From: Bacillota bacterium
GTDB lineage: Bacteria; Bacillota; Proteinivoracia; UBA4975; VEMY01
Length of the DNA stretch: 38,540 nucleotides
Direction: 5' to 3'
Assembly (NCBI GenBank): GCA_009711825.1
Contig: VEMY01000068.1
Coordinates: 1-38,540 of the forward strand
Shown: one piece after another, positions 17,093 to 24,514 of the stretch
Numbering within the stretch: position 1 is the first letter of the stretch
Layout: each line of letters begins with the position of its first letter
The notes under the pieces: model-generated
Database searches by the model: none
Seen by the model: the letters and a program-made list of their open reading frames with translations, nothing else
What the model was told of the DNA's origin: nothing
Made by a program: the position numbers and the translations under genes

Positions 17093-18199
17093 TCAGTCCC
17101 GGACAAGGGACCTGTCCCCCTGTCCGCGGAATTCGGCGAGAAGCAAATCGACCATGCGGCCGTAGCTTTGAACTCCGTCGCTTTGGCGGTTGGCCCGGAG
17201 ATAGGTATCATTCATGCGGGTGGAGACCCGTTCCACCGGGCCTTCGAATTGGGCCCAGTATGCGCTCCAGTCCCGTAAATCCCGGGCCACACCCGGGCTG
17301 TACAGCTCCCGGATTTCCATGTTCCGCTCCGGGTCATGCTGGTAGAGGGCGCGCATGGTATGGATCATTGCCAACATTGTCCCGGAATATTGAAAGTCAG
17401 GGTCCGGGTGCAGCCTGCTGGCCAGCCAACCGATATAGTTGGCCTCGTCTTCCCGGGCAAAACCCCGCTGATGGGCCATTTCGTGAATGGTGGTGGCAGG
17501 AAGCAGCATATGGGGAATATCGATATTCACATTCGCCTCTCCGGTAAAGGGTATATAGATGCCGCTGATGCCTGACAGGGATAAAAATCTGGAGAAATAG
17601 ACCCCCTTAGGACGGCCAAAGTTCCCGCCCAGTTCGGGATAGAGCTTCGCAGCGTTGTCGAAACCCGCCTGGGCCCGATTGAACATGCCACGGATATCTG
17701 TGGACAGGGTCATGACTCCTTGCTCATCCTCTGTTACTTGTTCCCGCAAAGCATTGGCCATGTGGACAAGTTCTTCTGCCAGAACCGCTAGTTCTTCGGT
17801 CGAGGCAGGTTCCACCGGCAGACCGGAAAGCTCGGCAAATGAGCTGCGATGATAGTTCAATCCCCACATCAAATTAAACACCACATAAACGACAAGTGCC
17901 CCAACGCCAAGTCGGGTCAGCTGCCTCCCAAGGGCGTACCAGTTCAGGCGCCGGGCCCTGTAAAGACTTATGGCTGCCCGCACCAGCTTATACAGAAGCC
18001 AGATTCCCAGCGCTATAGCCAGAACTTCAGCTACAGAAAAGGGAAATATGCCGGTAAATCTACTTAGGGGGCTGATGAGCCAACGATACAGACTCCTAGC
18101 ATAGACAGTTTCCACCAGCTGCGAAAACCTTGCTGCATTTAAAATTAAAAGCGTTGCTGCGCCAAGCGCAACCAGGCCGGCAATCCGCAATTTTGGCAC
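17093..18199 (-). CDS. DUF3810 membrane-anchored putative zinc metalloprotease
   Basis: The 368-residue protein has three predicted membrane helices in its first 112 residues (about 6-24, 55-75 and 95-112), then a soluble domain with the zinc-protease signature TTIHEMAHQRGFAREDEAN (His239, Glu240, His243, and a downstream acidic residue). This layout matches DUF3810, whose substrate is unknown. The active site should face outside the membrane. The GTG at 18199 has AGGTGA seven bases upstream. The last dozen residues come from an inserted palindromic repeat, so the C-terminus may differ from relatives. It is transcribed alone from its own extended -10 promoter. Confidence 0.85.
   Translation of the reverse strand: MPKLRIAGLVALGAATLLILNAARFSQLVETVYARSLYRWLISPLSRFTGIFPFSVAEVLAIALGIWLLYKLVRAAISLYRARRLNWYALGRQLTRLGVGALVVYVVFNLMWGLNYHRSSFAELSGLPVEPASTEELAVLAEELVHMANALREQVTEDEQGVMTLSTDIRGMFNRAQAGFDNAAKLYPELGGNFGRPKGVYFSRFLSLSGISGIYIPFTGEANVNIDIPHMLLPATTIHEMAHQRGFAREDEANYIGWLASRLHPDPDFQYSGTMLAMIHTMRALYQHDPERNMEIRELYSPGVARDLRDWSAYWAQFEGPVERVSTRMNDTYLRANRQSDGVQSYGRMVDLLLAEFRGQGDRSLVRD
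17099..17129 (-). repeat. GGGGACAGGTCC palindrome, copy 2
   Basis: On the minus strand GCGGACAGG-GGGACAGG-TCCCTTGTCCGG is nearly the same as the element at 15936 on the plus strand. It encodes the last residues of the DUF3810 protein. Confidence 0.7.
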
Positions 18200-18274
18200 A
18201 GTCTCTCACCTCTAATTCATTGCTGCCATTCTCTCGTAAACTTTAGCAACCAGACCACACGGTTTTATACTTCG

Positions 18275-18303
18275 ATTATACCACAGCAAAAACGCCTTGA
18301 GTT
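18275..18303 (-). promoter_or_regulatory. Promoter of the DUF3810 gene
   Basis: Extended -10 TGTGGTATAAT on the minus strand (TATAAT at 18280-18275), with no good -35. The start codon is 76 nt downstream. This is the third extended -10 in the window after the leader and WYL promoters. Confidence 0.5.
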
Positions 18304-18365
18304 CTAGGGCGGTCGGGAATTAATTGCCTTTTGTTGCCTCACAACGATAAAACTAAATACAATAA

Positions 18366-18383
18366 GCCCCGCGCGAGCGGGGC
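18366..18383 (-). terminator. Terminator of the PAP2 gene
   Basis: GC-rich 7-bp stem GCCCCGC / GCGGGGC with a GCGA tetraloop, followed on the minus strand by TTATTGTATTT. It lies 33 bp after the PAP2 stop. The plus-strand flank ATTGTTTTA would also allow weak rightward termination. Confidence 0.7.
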
Positions 18384-18415
18384 ATTGTTTTACATTCGTA
18401 GCAGAAAGTCACCGG

Positions 18416-19310
18416 CTAGGCGGCTTTATCGATTGTCAGGTCCCGGCGCTCCAGGCGCATGAGCCGGAACAACCAGGGAGCAATTAATGTTACCCACAGC
18501 CCCATGATCAGATAGCGTAGGAATGTGGCGGCATGGAGTGCAAGTCCCTCCTCGGGGGAGCCAAAGAGCATCACTTCAAACAACTCTTTTAAGATAATAC
18601 GCAGGCCAAAAAGCACAGCCAGACCAATTACGGTCTTGATAATCCCCTGCCACCAGGTTCCCCGCTCTTTAAACCCGACAAATTCCAGCTCCAGGCGGTA
18701 GCCCCAAAGGGCCCCCAGGGCGAAACCAGTGGTCAGGGGTCCGTCGCCTGTGGGATGAATCAGGAAAAGCACAGCGACAAAGGCGATACTGGCCAACATC
18801 CACTGATTCAAAGTGAGTTCCAGCTTTATTTTACGCCAGAGAAACTCATAAAGGGCAATCCAGGCAATACCAATGAGAATACCAAAAATAATATCGATGG
18901 GAAAATGTACTCCCAGCCAGACCCGGGAAAAGGCAACGAGGGTAAAGAGCACCGCGGCGGCAACATACGCCCAGCGCTTCCTAAGCTGATGTGCCAGATA
19001 ACCCCAAAAGGCGGTATTGCCCTGGGCGTGGCCGCTGGGGAAGGAATAGCCGCCCTGCTCAATTTTATGCAATTCCAGGGGCGGACGCTGGGTGGTAAAG
19101 ATATGTTTTATGAAGGAATTGATATATGCGTTAAGCAGGAAGAAGAGGCCAAATCGGAAGGCAAACTTTTTGTTGTAAAGCCAAAACAATAGGGGGATGG
19201 CGAGGATATAAATACTCCTCATCGCCGAGAAAGGTAACAGCTATAAAGAATGAGTCCAGAAACGGGGTAGAAAACTGTTGCAGCCAAATAATGAAACTGG
19301 CATCGGACAT
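18416..19310 (-). CDS. PAP2-family membrane phosphatase (frameshift near the start)
   Basis: PAP2 enzymes remove phosphate from lipid phosphates such as undecaprenyl pyrophosphate or phosphatidic acid. The three motifs are present: KHIFTTQRP, FPSGHA and SRVWLGVHFPIDI, within six to eight membrane helices. The long frame begins only at 19222, but the expected N-terminus (SDASFIIWLQQFSTPFLDSF, then FLGDEE) is encoded upstream in another frame. It starts with an ATG at 19310 that has a perfect AAGGAGG site. Dropping one base from the AAA at 19210-19212 joins the frames as DEEYYILAIPLLFW, the family pattern. So the gene is 18416-19310 with a one-base insertion, either real or a sequencing error. 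Confidence 0.85.
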
Positions 19311-19422
19311 TCCACTACCTCCTTGTATTTCAGGTATAAACTAGTTCGGCATCAGGCACTGTTTTCCTGCTGTTCCCGGGAAATAAAGAACTGCCCTTGG
19401 GGGCAGAAAGGGGAGCGTAATG

Positions 19423-19701
19423 CTACCAACCGCAGACAGAGCGGCGGGGCTTATTCAGGCAGGCACGGCAATGGCGCCAGTAAAGCCCTCCCAAGTCTGC
19501 GGCGATTTTTTCTAACTCAAACAGATCTCCTGAACAAATACGTTCAGTCCCAGGCCGGGCGCCGGCAAGATGTCGACAAGCCGCCTTGTGGATGGTGACC
19601 ATTTCGGCGCTACTATTGCCAACTTGGTTTAGCACATAGCCCCGGGGATGCTCCCGACACCAATTTTGAAAGCCAGCCTCGTCATTGGTAAACCGCTGCA
19701 T
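19423..19701 (-). CDS. Small conserved His/Cys domain protein, unknown function
   Basis: A 92-residue soluble protein. Its core reads FQNWCREHPRGYVLN, then MVTIHKAACRHLAG, then GDLFELEKIAADLG, and ends WRHCRACLN. The pattern W-x3-HPxGYVLN followed by HxxxCxxL resembles a small domain I have seen attached to HNH nucleases and other proteins in bacteria, but I cannot name it. The histidines and cysteines could bind zinc. The ATG at 19701 has GAGGTGA six bases upstream; the GTG nine bases earlier has none. It is transcribed alone, between the PAP2 gene and a terminator. Confidence 0.6.
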   Translation of the reverse strand: MQRFTNDEAGFQNWCREHPRGYVLNQVGNSSAEMVTIHKAACRHLAGARPGTERICSGDLFELEKIAADLGGLYWRHCRACLNKPRRSVCGW

Positions 19702-19855
19702 CAACTTCACCTCAGTTCATCACGCTTTGCGCTCTCTAAGGGTGAACAGCAACAAGGGAACGAACTTCTCCCCTTTGGCAATATTCTGTTTTTATACACT
19801 GGTTTCCTGCCTTAAATCAAAAAACAACGCCCGAAACTTCAACAAATACCGACAA

Positions 19856-19879
19856 AAAATACCCCTCACGGGGTATTTT
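19856..19879. terminator. Bidirectional terminator
   Basis: Perfect 10-bp stem AAAATACCCC / GGGGTATTTT with a TCAC loop, with T-runs on both strands. It closes the leftward gene that ends at 19925. Confidence 0.85.
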
Positions 19880-19924
19880 GATCGATTTAATTTCAATCAT
19901 ACTTAATGGTAGGAATAACGGGAT

Positions 19925-20467
19925 TTATTTTTTTCGCTTCTTGATATTTTTTGACAGGATACTTCTTACCTTTTTCGTCTCTTCATCACTGAGCGTCCAC
20001 TTTATTTGTTTTTGCACGCCGGAAAAAGTCTTCCTTGTCGAGTTGATAGTTATTTGGTTGCCGTTAACAGTGTACCCATCAAGCTCTTCCCATTTATAGA
20101 GGTTGAAACCGGCACAGAGACCCTTTTCTCTGATCATATCATCGGTCCAATGCTTAATAACCAATACCAGATTAATTATTGCAGCTGCACCGGTCAAGAT
20201 TGCCATGCGCCCTTCATGAATTTCGTAGATAACAGCTAATTCATTCCCCGAAAAAAACTGAACTGCATAGCGTATACACAAGGCTGCAAACAGCAGTAGG
20301 CCAGCGCCATGCAAGACTAAGAACACTGTTCTTACCGGATTTTTAACCTGTGTTATCCTTCCCCCCAAGTCTTTTTTGATATGCAATAGCTGCCAGATCA
20401 GCTGGACTACAACCCCGGCTGCCAGTAATATTGCAAGATACTCCCAGTTAATATTCTCTATTCCCAT
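19925..20467 (-). CDS. Membrane protein with DUF5673-like C-terminus
   Basis: A 180-residue protein with three hydrophobic helices (about residues 10-27, 45-67 and 85-105) followed by a cytoplasmic domain (GLCAGFNLYKWEELDGYTV...ITINSTRKTF...KIKW-like strands) and a lysine-rich end. The G-I/L-KWxxIxxY pattern resembles DUF5673/PH-like tails of small Bacillota membrane proteins; no biochemical role is known. The ATG at 20467 is preferred because GGAG lies nine bases upstream; the frame is open further up but lacks a site there. Single-gene unit. Confidence 0.65.
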   Translation of the reverse strand: MGIENINWEYLAILLAAGVVVQLIWQLLHIKKDLGGRITQVKNPVRTVFLVLHGAGLLLFAALCIRYAVQFFSGNELAVIYEIHEGRMAILTGAAAIINLVLVIKHWTDDMIREKGLCAGFNLYKWEELDGYTVNGNQITINSTRKTFSGVQKQIKWTLSDEETKKVRSILSKNIKKRKK

Positions 20468-20788
20468 TCGGCACACTCCTTTACTTGGCTTAGGAAACAA
20501 CAGCCACAAGCACAAGGATATATTTCTAGACATAAAGATGATTTCCTGCCATGTCTCTCGCACAATCGGACAGCTCTCTTGTGTCCTGATTGTTCCATCC
20601 TATGTTACCCGTTTCCCGATGCCGGGGCAAGTGCAGCGCAGAGAACAAAGCAAATTACAGGGACTAGGTGTTGGGCAAGCGTCGAATTGGCGCAATTAAC
20701 CTCCGTCCCCGGGTGGGCAGGTATTTGCCAGCGAGTTGACGAATATTTTTATATAAGCTTTGAAATATAATCTGTCTGAGGTGATATA
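20468..20788. other. Divergent intergenic region (321 bp)
   Basis: It separates two divergently transcribed genes. It holds a candidate rightward promoter (20744-20771), a small palindrome AATTG-GCG-CAATT at 20685-20697, and no ORF with a ribosome binding site. Nothing else stands out. Confidence 0.5.
20744..20771 (+). promoter_or_regulatory. Probable promoter of the 20789 gene
   Basis: Consensus TATAAT at 20766-20771 with an A/T-rich but poor -35 (ATTTTT) 16 nt upstream. A better -35 (TTGACG, 20736) is too far away. The start codon lies 17 nt after the -10. Confidence 0.35.
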
Positions 20789-21457
20789 ATGTCCCACGAA
20801 ACGGAGACAGCGAAAACCCGTTCTTGCTGTGCGCAACCAGGATGGCTTAAATTCGGTGGACTACTTATCGTCATTGTCCTGGCTGCACTTTTGTTATTCC
20901 AGCCCTTTGCTAAAGAGGCGCCAGATGCAGAAACCTGGGAGACCGAGATGCTTGGCCACAGCCTGAATGCGCTGCATAATTTTGGCGAAGAGGGCTTGGC
21001 TGCTTTTCAGCCCCTGCTGGACGAAGAGTTTAGCGAAGAGGAGTGGCAACAGTCCTGGCAGCGTGTTCACGGCATGCGCAAGTATCTATTGGGTCCGGCG
21101 ACGAGTATTTTCACCCATCCCCAGGTTGCGGCGGCCCTGGACAGCGAACTGACGGAAGCGCTGGAGTCTGTGCTCTGGGATCTGCCCGGCTCCATGCACT
21201 ACTGGGAAGAATGGTATCTTTATGACCTGGGCGCCGAGTTTGAGCTCACCCGCTGGGCAATTATCCGCACTGCTGAAGTGACTGTTCCATTGCTGGAGAG
21301 CATCAACGAGATAACCACGGAACTGGTTGCTCTGGAAGCAGAAGAGTTTCTCGACTTGGTGTCCAAAAATGACCGCAACACCATGGCTAGACTTGAAGAG
21401 CTACTGGGACAACTGGCTGAACTGGGCCCGGCCCTGCTCAGCGAATGCTTCACGTGA
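20789..21457 (+). CDS. Single-pass membrane protein of unknown function
   Basis: A 222-residue protein: a short polar N-terminus with a CC pair (residues 13-14), one membrane helix (about 21-40, FGGLLIVIVLAALLLF), then an acidic, helix-rich outer domain with many Trp and Leu residues (ETEMLGHSLNAL, WEEWYLYDLG, LLESINEI). I do not recognise the family. The heptad-like leucines of the last 80 residues suggest a coiled coil or helical bundle. The ATG has an ideal GAGGTGATATA site. It is a monocistronic gene closed by a strong terminator. Confidence 0.75.
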   Translation: MSHETETAKTRSCCAQPGWLKFGGLLIVIVLAALLLFQPFAKEAPDAETWETEMLGHSLNALHNFGEEGLAAFQPLLDEEFSEEEWQQSWQRVHGMRKYLLGPATSIFTHPQVAAALDSELTEALESVLWDLPGSMHYWEEWYLYDLGAEFELTRWAIIRTAEVTVPLLESINEITTELVALEAEEFLDLVSKNDRNTMARLEELLGQLAELGPALLSECFT

Positions 21458-21471
21458 TTTTAGTTTTTTCG

Positions 21472-21497
21472 CGCCCCCGGCGGGGGCGTTTTATTTT
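21472..21497 (+). terminator. Terminator of the 20789 gene
   Basis: 7-bp GC stem CGCCCCC / GGGGGCG with a GGC loop at 21472-21488, followed by TTTTATTTT. A typical intrinsic terminator 14 nt after the stop codon. Confidence 0.9.
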
Positions 21498-21504
21498 CTC
21501 TAGC

Positions 21505-21532
21505 AAACCTGCTCCTCGGGGCAGGTTTTGTT
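21505..21532 (+). terminator. Second hairpin before the CsoR-type promoter
   Basis: 8-bp stem AAACCTGC / GCAGGTTT with an 8-nt loop and a short T-rich tail. It backs up the terminator just upstream and insulates the promoter at 21536. Confidence 0.6.
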
Positions 21533-21535
21533 CTA

Positions 21536-21564
21536 TTGACATCGTGATTAGATATACATATAAT
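21536..21564 (+). promoter_or_regulatory. Consensus housekeeping promoter
   Basis: Perfect TTGACA (21536-21541), 17-nt spacer and perfect TATAAT (21559-21564). It is the strongest promoter in the window. A matching repressor site follows at once, so the gene is probably strong but tightly repressed. Confidence 0.88.
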
Positions 21565-21581
21565 ATACCCCATACGGGTAT
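21565..21581 (+). promoter_or_regulatory. CsoR/CstR-type operator
   Basis: The perfect inverted repeat ATACCC-N5-GGGTAT directly follows the -10 and covers the start of transcription. The known Bacillota sites for CsoR (copper) and CstR (persulfide) have the same ATACCC...GGGTAT form. No CsoR-family gene is in the window, so the repressor would act in trans. The choice between copper and sulfur signals is inference. Confidence 0.65.
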
Positions 21582-21611
21582 TAGGTATATAAAATTTTAG
21601 GAGGGTGTTTA

Positions 21612-23000
21612 ATGTCATATTATTTAAAGACAAATCGAGTGTTTACGTCCCTCAAACGTTATGCATGGCTTTTCCTGCCGGTGGTTGTGTTGGGCGGGCT
21701 TTGGTTCCCTGTTTTGGGCCTGCTCCTGATTCCGGTGATGCTCACCCTGGCGGTGCTGGGCTTTTTTGGCGGCAATGTTTGGTGCGGCAAAATCTGCCCC
21801 CACGGCAGCCTGTTTGACCAATATGCTGCTCTCTTAAGCCGCAACCGCCCGATTCCCAAGGTGCTGCGTTCCCTCTGGGTGCGGATTCCTGCCTTTGCCT
21901 GGTTTGGCTATATGCTGGGCATGCGCCTGATGCGGGTGGCCCAACTCTGGGGCGAGCTGAACTTTTGGGACCGCCTGGGCTATATCTTTGTCATGAATTA
22001 CCTGGTGGTGACCATTGTCGGCACCACATTGGCGCTGGTCATCAGTCCCCGGGCCTGGTGCAATTTCTGCCCCATGGGCACACTGCAGCGTATTTCCCTG
22101 TGGTTGGGGCGAATAACAGGCGGCAATAAAAAGACCGAGCAGATGGTGACAATTGAAAGCACTGATAAATGTCATACATGCGCCACCTGCGCCCGAGTCT
22201 GCCCGATGCATTTGGAGCCCTACCGCAAGTTCAATGAGAATAACCAGTTTGACAGCTATGACTGCATTCGCTGCTCCACCTGTGTCGCCTATTGCCCGGC
22301 GGACATCCTCTCCCTGAAAACCCGGGGGGCGGCGCAAGCACAAAAGCAGGCTGCAGGCAACCGGGGTTACGAAAGTGCTCGGACAATCCAGTCCGGCAGC
22401 GCTGGTAGCCGTGATGTAGTCTACGAAGTTAAATTGATCAACGGACAGGAAGTGAGCCGTAAACAGACCGATGTGGAAGTTACCCAGCAACCGGAAGAGA
22501 GAATTATTATGCCGGGCAGTGGACGATGGCCGCTGACGCCAACTAGTTCATTCCGCTTCCCGATGAACAGCGGCAGAATTTCCAGTCGTTTTGGGGACTC
22601 CCGGCCTGGCCAACGCACCCATATGGGCTTGGACATAGCCGCTTCTAGAGGCACTCCGATTTTTGCTGCTGACGATGGGGTCGTCACACGCAGGTCTTAT
22701 GGATCAGGCTACGGCTATTACTTGATTATTGATCATGGCAATGGTTATTCCACACTCTATGCCCATATCAGCCGCTTCCCATCGAATATCTGGTCTGGTT
22801 CCCGGGTAGTGCGGGGTCAGGTAATTGCCTATGTCGGCAACACCGGAGTCAGCACCGGGCCGCATCTGCACTGGGAAGTGCGGCAAAACGGCAATCCACT
22901 CAATCCGCTTAACTTCTTCCGCTACCTCTCTAGTTGTGTAAGCGGATTTTGCCGCCACAGTTTTTTAGGTGTCCTTGACAAAGGGTCCACTTTACTTTAA
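21612..23000 (+). CDS. NapH-type 4Fe-4S membrane protein fused to an M23 peptidase (probable deletion chimera)
   Basis: Residues 1-235 are a NapH/YccM-like electron-transfer protein: several membrane helices, the CxxxCP pairs at 58/62 and 150/153, and two 4Fe-4S motifs (Cys187, 190, 193, 197 and Cys218, 221, 224, 228). After a linker, residues 268-300 match the end of a G5 domain (YEVKLINGQEVSRK). Residues 318-435 are a LytM/M23 zinc peptidase with His337, Asp341 and HLHW (418-421). The ferredoxin part of NapH faces the cytoplasm, whereas M23 acts on peptidoglycan outside, so the fusion is topologically implausible. The G5 domain is cut in half, pointing to a deletion or misassembly near 22390-22410. 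The unusual C-terminal tail (last about 25 residues) also extends past the normal M23 end. The ATG has AGGAGG eight bases upstream. Confidence 0.8.
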   Translation: MSYYLKTNRVFTSLKRYAWLFLPVVVLGGLWFPVLGLLLIPVMLTLAVLGFFGGNVWCGKICPHGSLFDQYAALLSRNRPIPKVLRSLWVRIPAFAWFGYMLGMRLMRVAQLWGELNFWDRLGYIFVMNYLVVTIVGTTLALVISPRAWCNFCPMGTLQRISLWLGRITGGNKKTEQMVTIESTDKCHTCATCARVCPMHLEPYRKFNENNQFDSYDCIRCSTCVAYCPADILSLKTRGAAQAQKQAAGNRGYESARTIQSGSAGSRDVVYEVKLINGQEVSRKQTDVEVTQQPEERIIMPGSGRWPLTPTSSFRFPMNSGRISSRFGDSRPGQRTHMGLDIAASRGTPIFAADDGVVTRRSYGSGYGYYLIIDHGNGYSTLYAHISRFPSNIWSGSRVVRGQVIAYVGNTGVSTGPHLHWEVRQNGNPLNPLNFFRYLSSCVSGFCRHSFLGVLDKGSTLL

Positions 23001-23052
23001 TTTGAGACAGCCCTTTTTTTGGGGATGCGGTTCCGTTCTGGCAATATTTCTT

Positions 23053-23081
23053 TTGACTAAATAAACTGAATACGTTACAAT
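23053..23081 (+). promoter_or_regulatory. Promoter of the AT-rich two-gene cassette
   Basis: TTGACT (23053-23058), 17-nt spacer, TACAAT (23076-23081). The transcript would start near 23088, just before a GGGGGGG ribosome binding site and the ATG at 23112. Confidence 0.7.
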
Positions 23082-23111
23082 AATACAAATATTATATTTG
23101 GGGGGGACTAG

Positions 23112-24032
23112 ATGAAAAGATTTCTCAGATTAGTTTTGGTTACATTAATAGTTTTTGTCATTTCTGCTCCATCGGCAAATGCAGACACTGAAAATGTACA
23201 TGAAATTGACGTGGATATCCAAATTATAGAACATACAGAACTCAAAACTCATCTTATCGTTAATGATGTCACTATTATTCTTGAGACAAATGACGAGCTA
23301 ACACAAGGGGTTTTAACTATTAACGAAGGGAATTTGTTTAACTCTGAGAGTCATCAAATATTCAACTCTAAACATGGCGATGAATATTTAGTGTCTATAG
23401 TTAGCACAGCCGATAATGGTCTGGAAAAAACGATTGCCAATTTTTCCTCAGAGATAAATTTACTACAAGCTGATGCTTTGAGTGGAAACATCGCGGTTGA
23501 TGAAGCTCCTCAGTCCTCAAGCAACTTTTTTTGGGATAGAGTAAGGTTTGTTCCTCAGTCCCATAATATCCCATATCCTCGGCCGGATGTGGACCATTAC
23601 GGAATGAGCTATTGGCTAAGTTACCGGATTGATGGTTTAAGATTGCACCATTATATGATAGGGAGTCCTGTCGCCCAAACTTTAATGGGCCTTGCTCCAG
23701 CAGCATTAGGTGCGGCTTTAGGGGCTTATATTGGTGGAGTAGGCGGTGCTGTGGTTGGGACATTGCTTGGGTTTGTTGTTTCTACGGTTACACCTGCTAT
23801 GTTTCTAGATGACCGTAATTGTTTATGGTTCTGGGTAGGACAGACCGTAAATTACAGGGAGTTAGGCGGGGTATTGGCCCACCACCCCGATTATTTTAGG
23901 GTGGCCAGGTACACATTGTGGAATTATTACGGAACTTTGTATAATTCGCCTGTTGCCTCGGGTGGAGGTGGTGGCGGAGGAGGAGTTCCTCCGGTGATAC
24001 AAGGCAGTAATATAATCTTGTTTACAGAATAG
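23112..24032 (+). CDS. Secreted glycine-zipper protein, bacteriocin-like layout
   Basis: A 306-residue protein with a clear signal peptide (KRFLRLVLVTLIVFVISAPSANA, cleavage near residue 24). An acidic beta-rich region of about 110 residues follows, perhaps a propeptide. The mature part has a Trp/His/Tyr-rich segment (FFWDRVRFV; YPRPDVDHYG), a glycine zipper able to insert into membranes (ALGAALGAYIGGVGGAVVG), LDDRNCLWFWVG, and a tail with eight consecutive glycines. The AT content is visibly higher than in neighbouring genes, suggesting transfer. The gene is followed eight bases later by a small membrane-protein gene. I do not recognise an exact family; export and membrane activity are inferred from composition. 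Confidence 0.7.
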   Translation: MKRFLRLVLVTLIVFVISAPSANADTENVHEIDVDIQIIEHTELKTHLIVNDVTIILETNDELTQGVLTINEGNLFNSESHQIFNSKHGDEYLVSIVSTADNGLEKTIANFSSEINLLQADALSGNIAVDEAPQSSSNFFWDRVRFVPQSHNIPYPRPDVDHYGMSYWLSYRIDGLRLHHYMIGSPVAQTLMGLAPAALGAALGAYIGGVGGAVVGTLLGFVVSTVTPAMFLDDRNCLWFWVGQTVNYRELGGVLAHHPDYFRVARYTLWNYYGTLYNSPVASGGGGGGGGVPPVIQGSNIILFTE

Positions 24033-24039
24033 AGAAATA

Positions 24040-24468
24040 ATGTTTGTCAAGTCGTGGGCGTCGGTGGTTGGTCTTTATCTAGTACTGTCAATCCTTTATA
24101 TAATAATGTCAGTAAATCGGATACTAAGTTCTTATGAAGTTGAATCGTCATGGAGTTTGATTGCACTGGGTGTCATTTTTTTTGGACTGGGCATGATTTA
24201 TTGCACTGTGGGCCAACGGATTAATCTTGTTCCCAAGCTGAAACGGGTAGCTAATCGATTCACCGAGTGTGACGGGAAGCCGGGCATGCATTTGCGGACG
24301 GTTTGGATTATACTCGCAAGCTTTATTCTGCTCTTAGGTCTGCTTATCCTCTTGCGGGTTTTTACCTCTGTCAATGCTGAGCACATAGATTGGCTATTTA
24401 TTGGCACTGCCGCGTATACCGGTTTTTTCGCTGGCCTGGTTATTAGGGCGGAAAAAGTTGCATCATAA
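24040..24468 (+). CDS. Four-helix membrane protein, possible immunity partner
   Basis: A 142-residue protein with four hydrophobic helices (about residues 7-25, 40-58, 87-106 and 117-134) and a basic cytoplasmic loop between the second and third. It begins seven bases after the stop of the secreted glycine-zipper gene and shares its promoter; its ribosome binding site (AGAG) is weak, so coupled translation is likely. Size, topology and position are like those of bacteriocin immunity proteins, but no family match is known to me. A palindromic repeat directly follows its stop and can serve as terminator. Confidence 0.65.
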   Translation: MFVKSWASVVGLYLVLSILYIIMSVNRILSSYEVESSWSLIALGVIFFGLGMIYCTVGQRINLVPKLKRVANRFTECDGKPGMHLRTVWIILASFILLLGLLILLRVFTSVNAEHIDWLFIGTAAYTGFFAGLVIRAEKVAS

Positions 24469-24472
24469 CTTT

Positions 24473-24507
24473 GGGACGCGGGGACAGGTCAATTGTCCCC
24501 CCGTCCC
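24473..24507. repeat. GGGGACAGGTCC palindrome, copy 3
   Basis: GGGACG and CGTCCC arms flank GGGGACA...TGTCCCC around a short AT-rich centre. It sits between two convergent genes where a terminator is expected and may act as one, though it lacks a T-run. Confidence 0.75.
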
Positions 24508-24514
24508 TGCCCTT

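Noticed and set aside
19278-19598. Rightward 106-codon ORF upstream of and opposite the small His/Cys gene
   Set aside because: It crosses the PAP2 start region and lies antisense to a gene with a better start and conserved pattern.
20376-20699. Rightward 107-codon ORF between the DUF5673-like gene and the 20789 gene
   Set aside because: It overlaps the opposite gene, has no ribosome binding site and looks like random sequence.
23401-23763. Leftward 120-codon ORF inside the secreted glycine-zipper gene
   Set aside because: The plus-strand frame has a promoter, ribosome binding site and signal peptide; the leftward frame has none.
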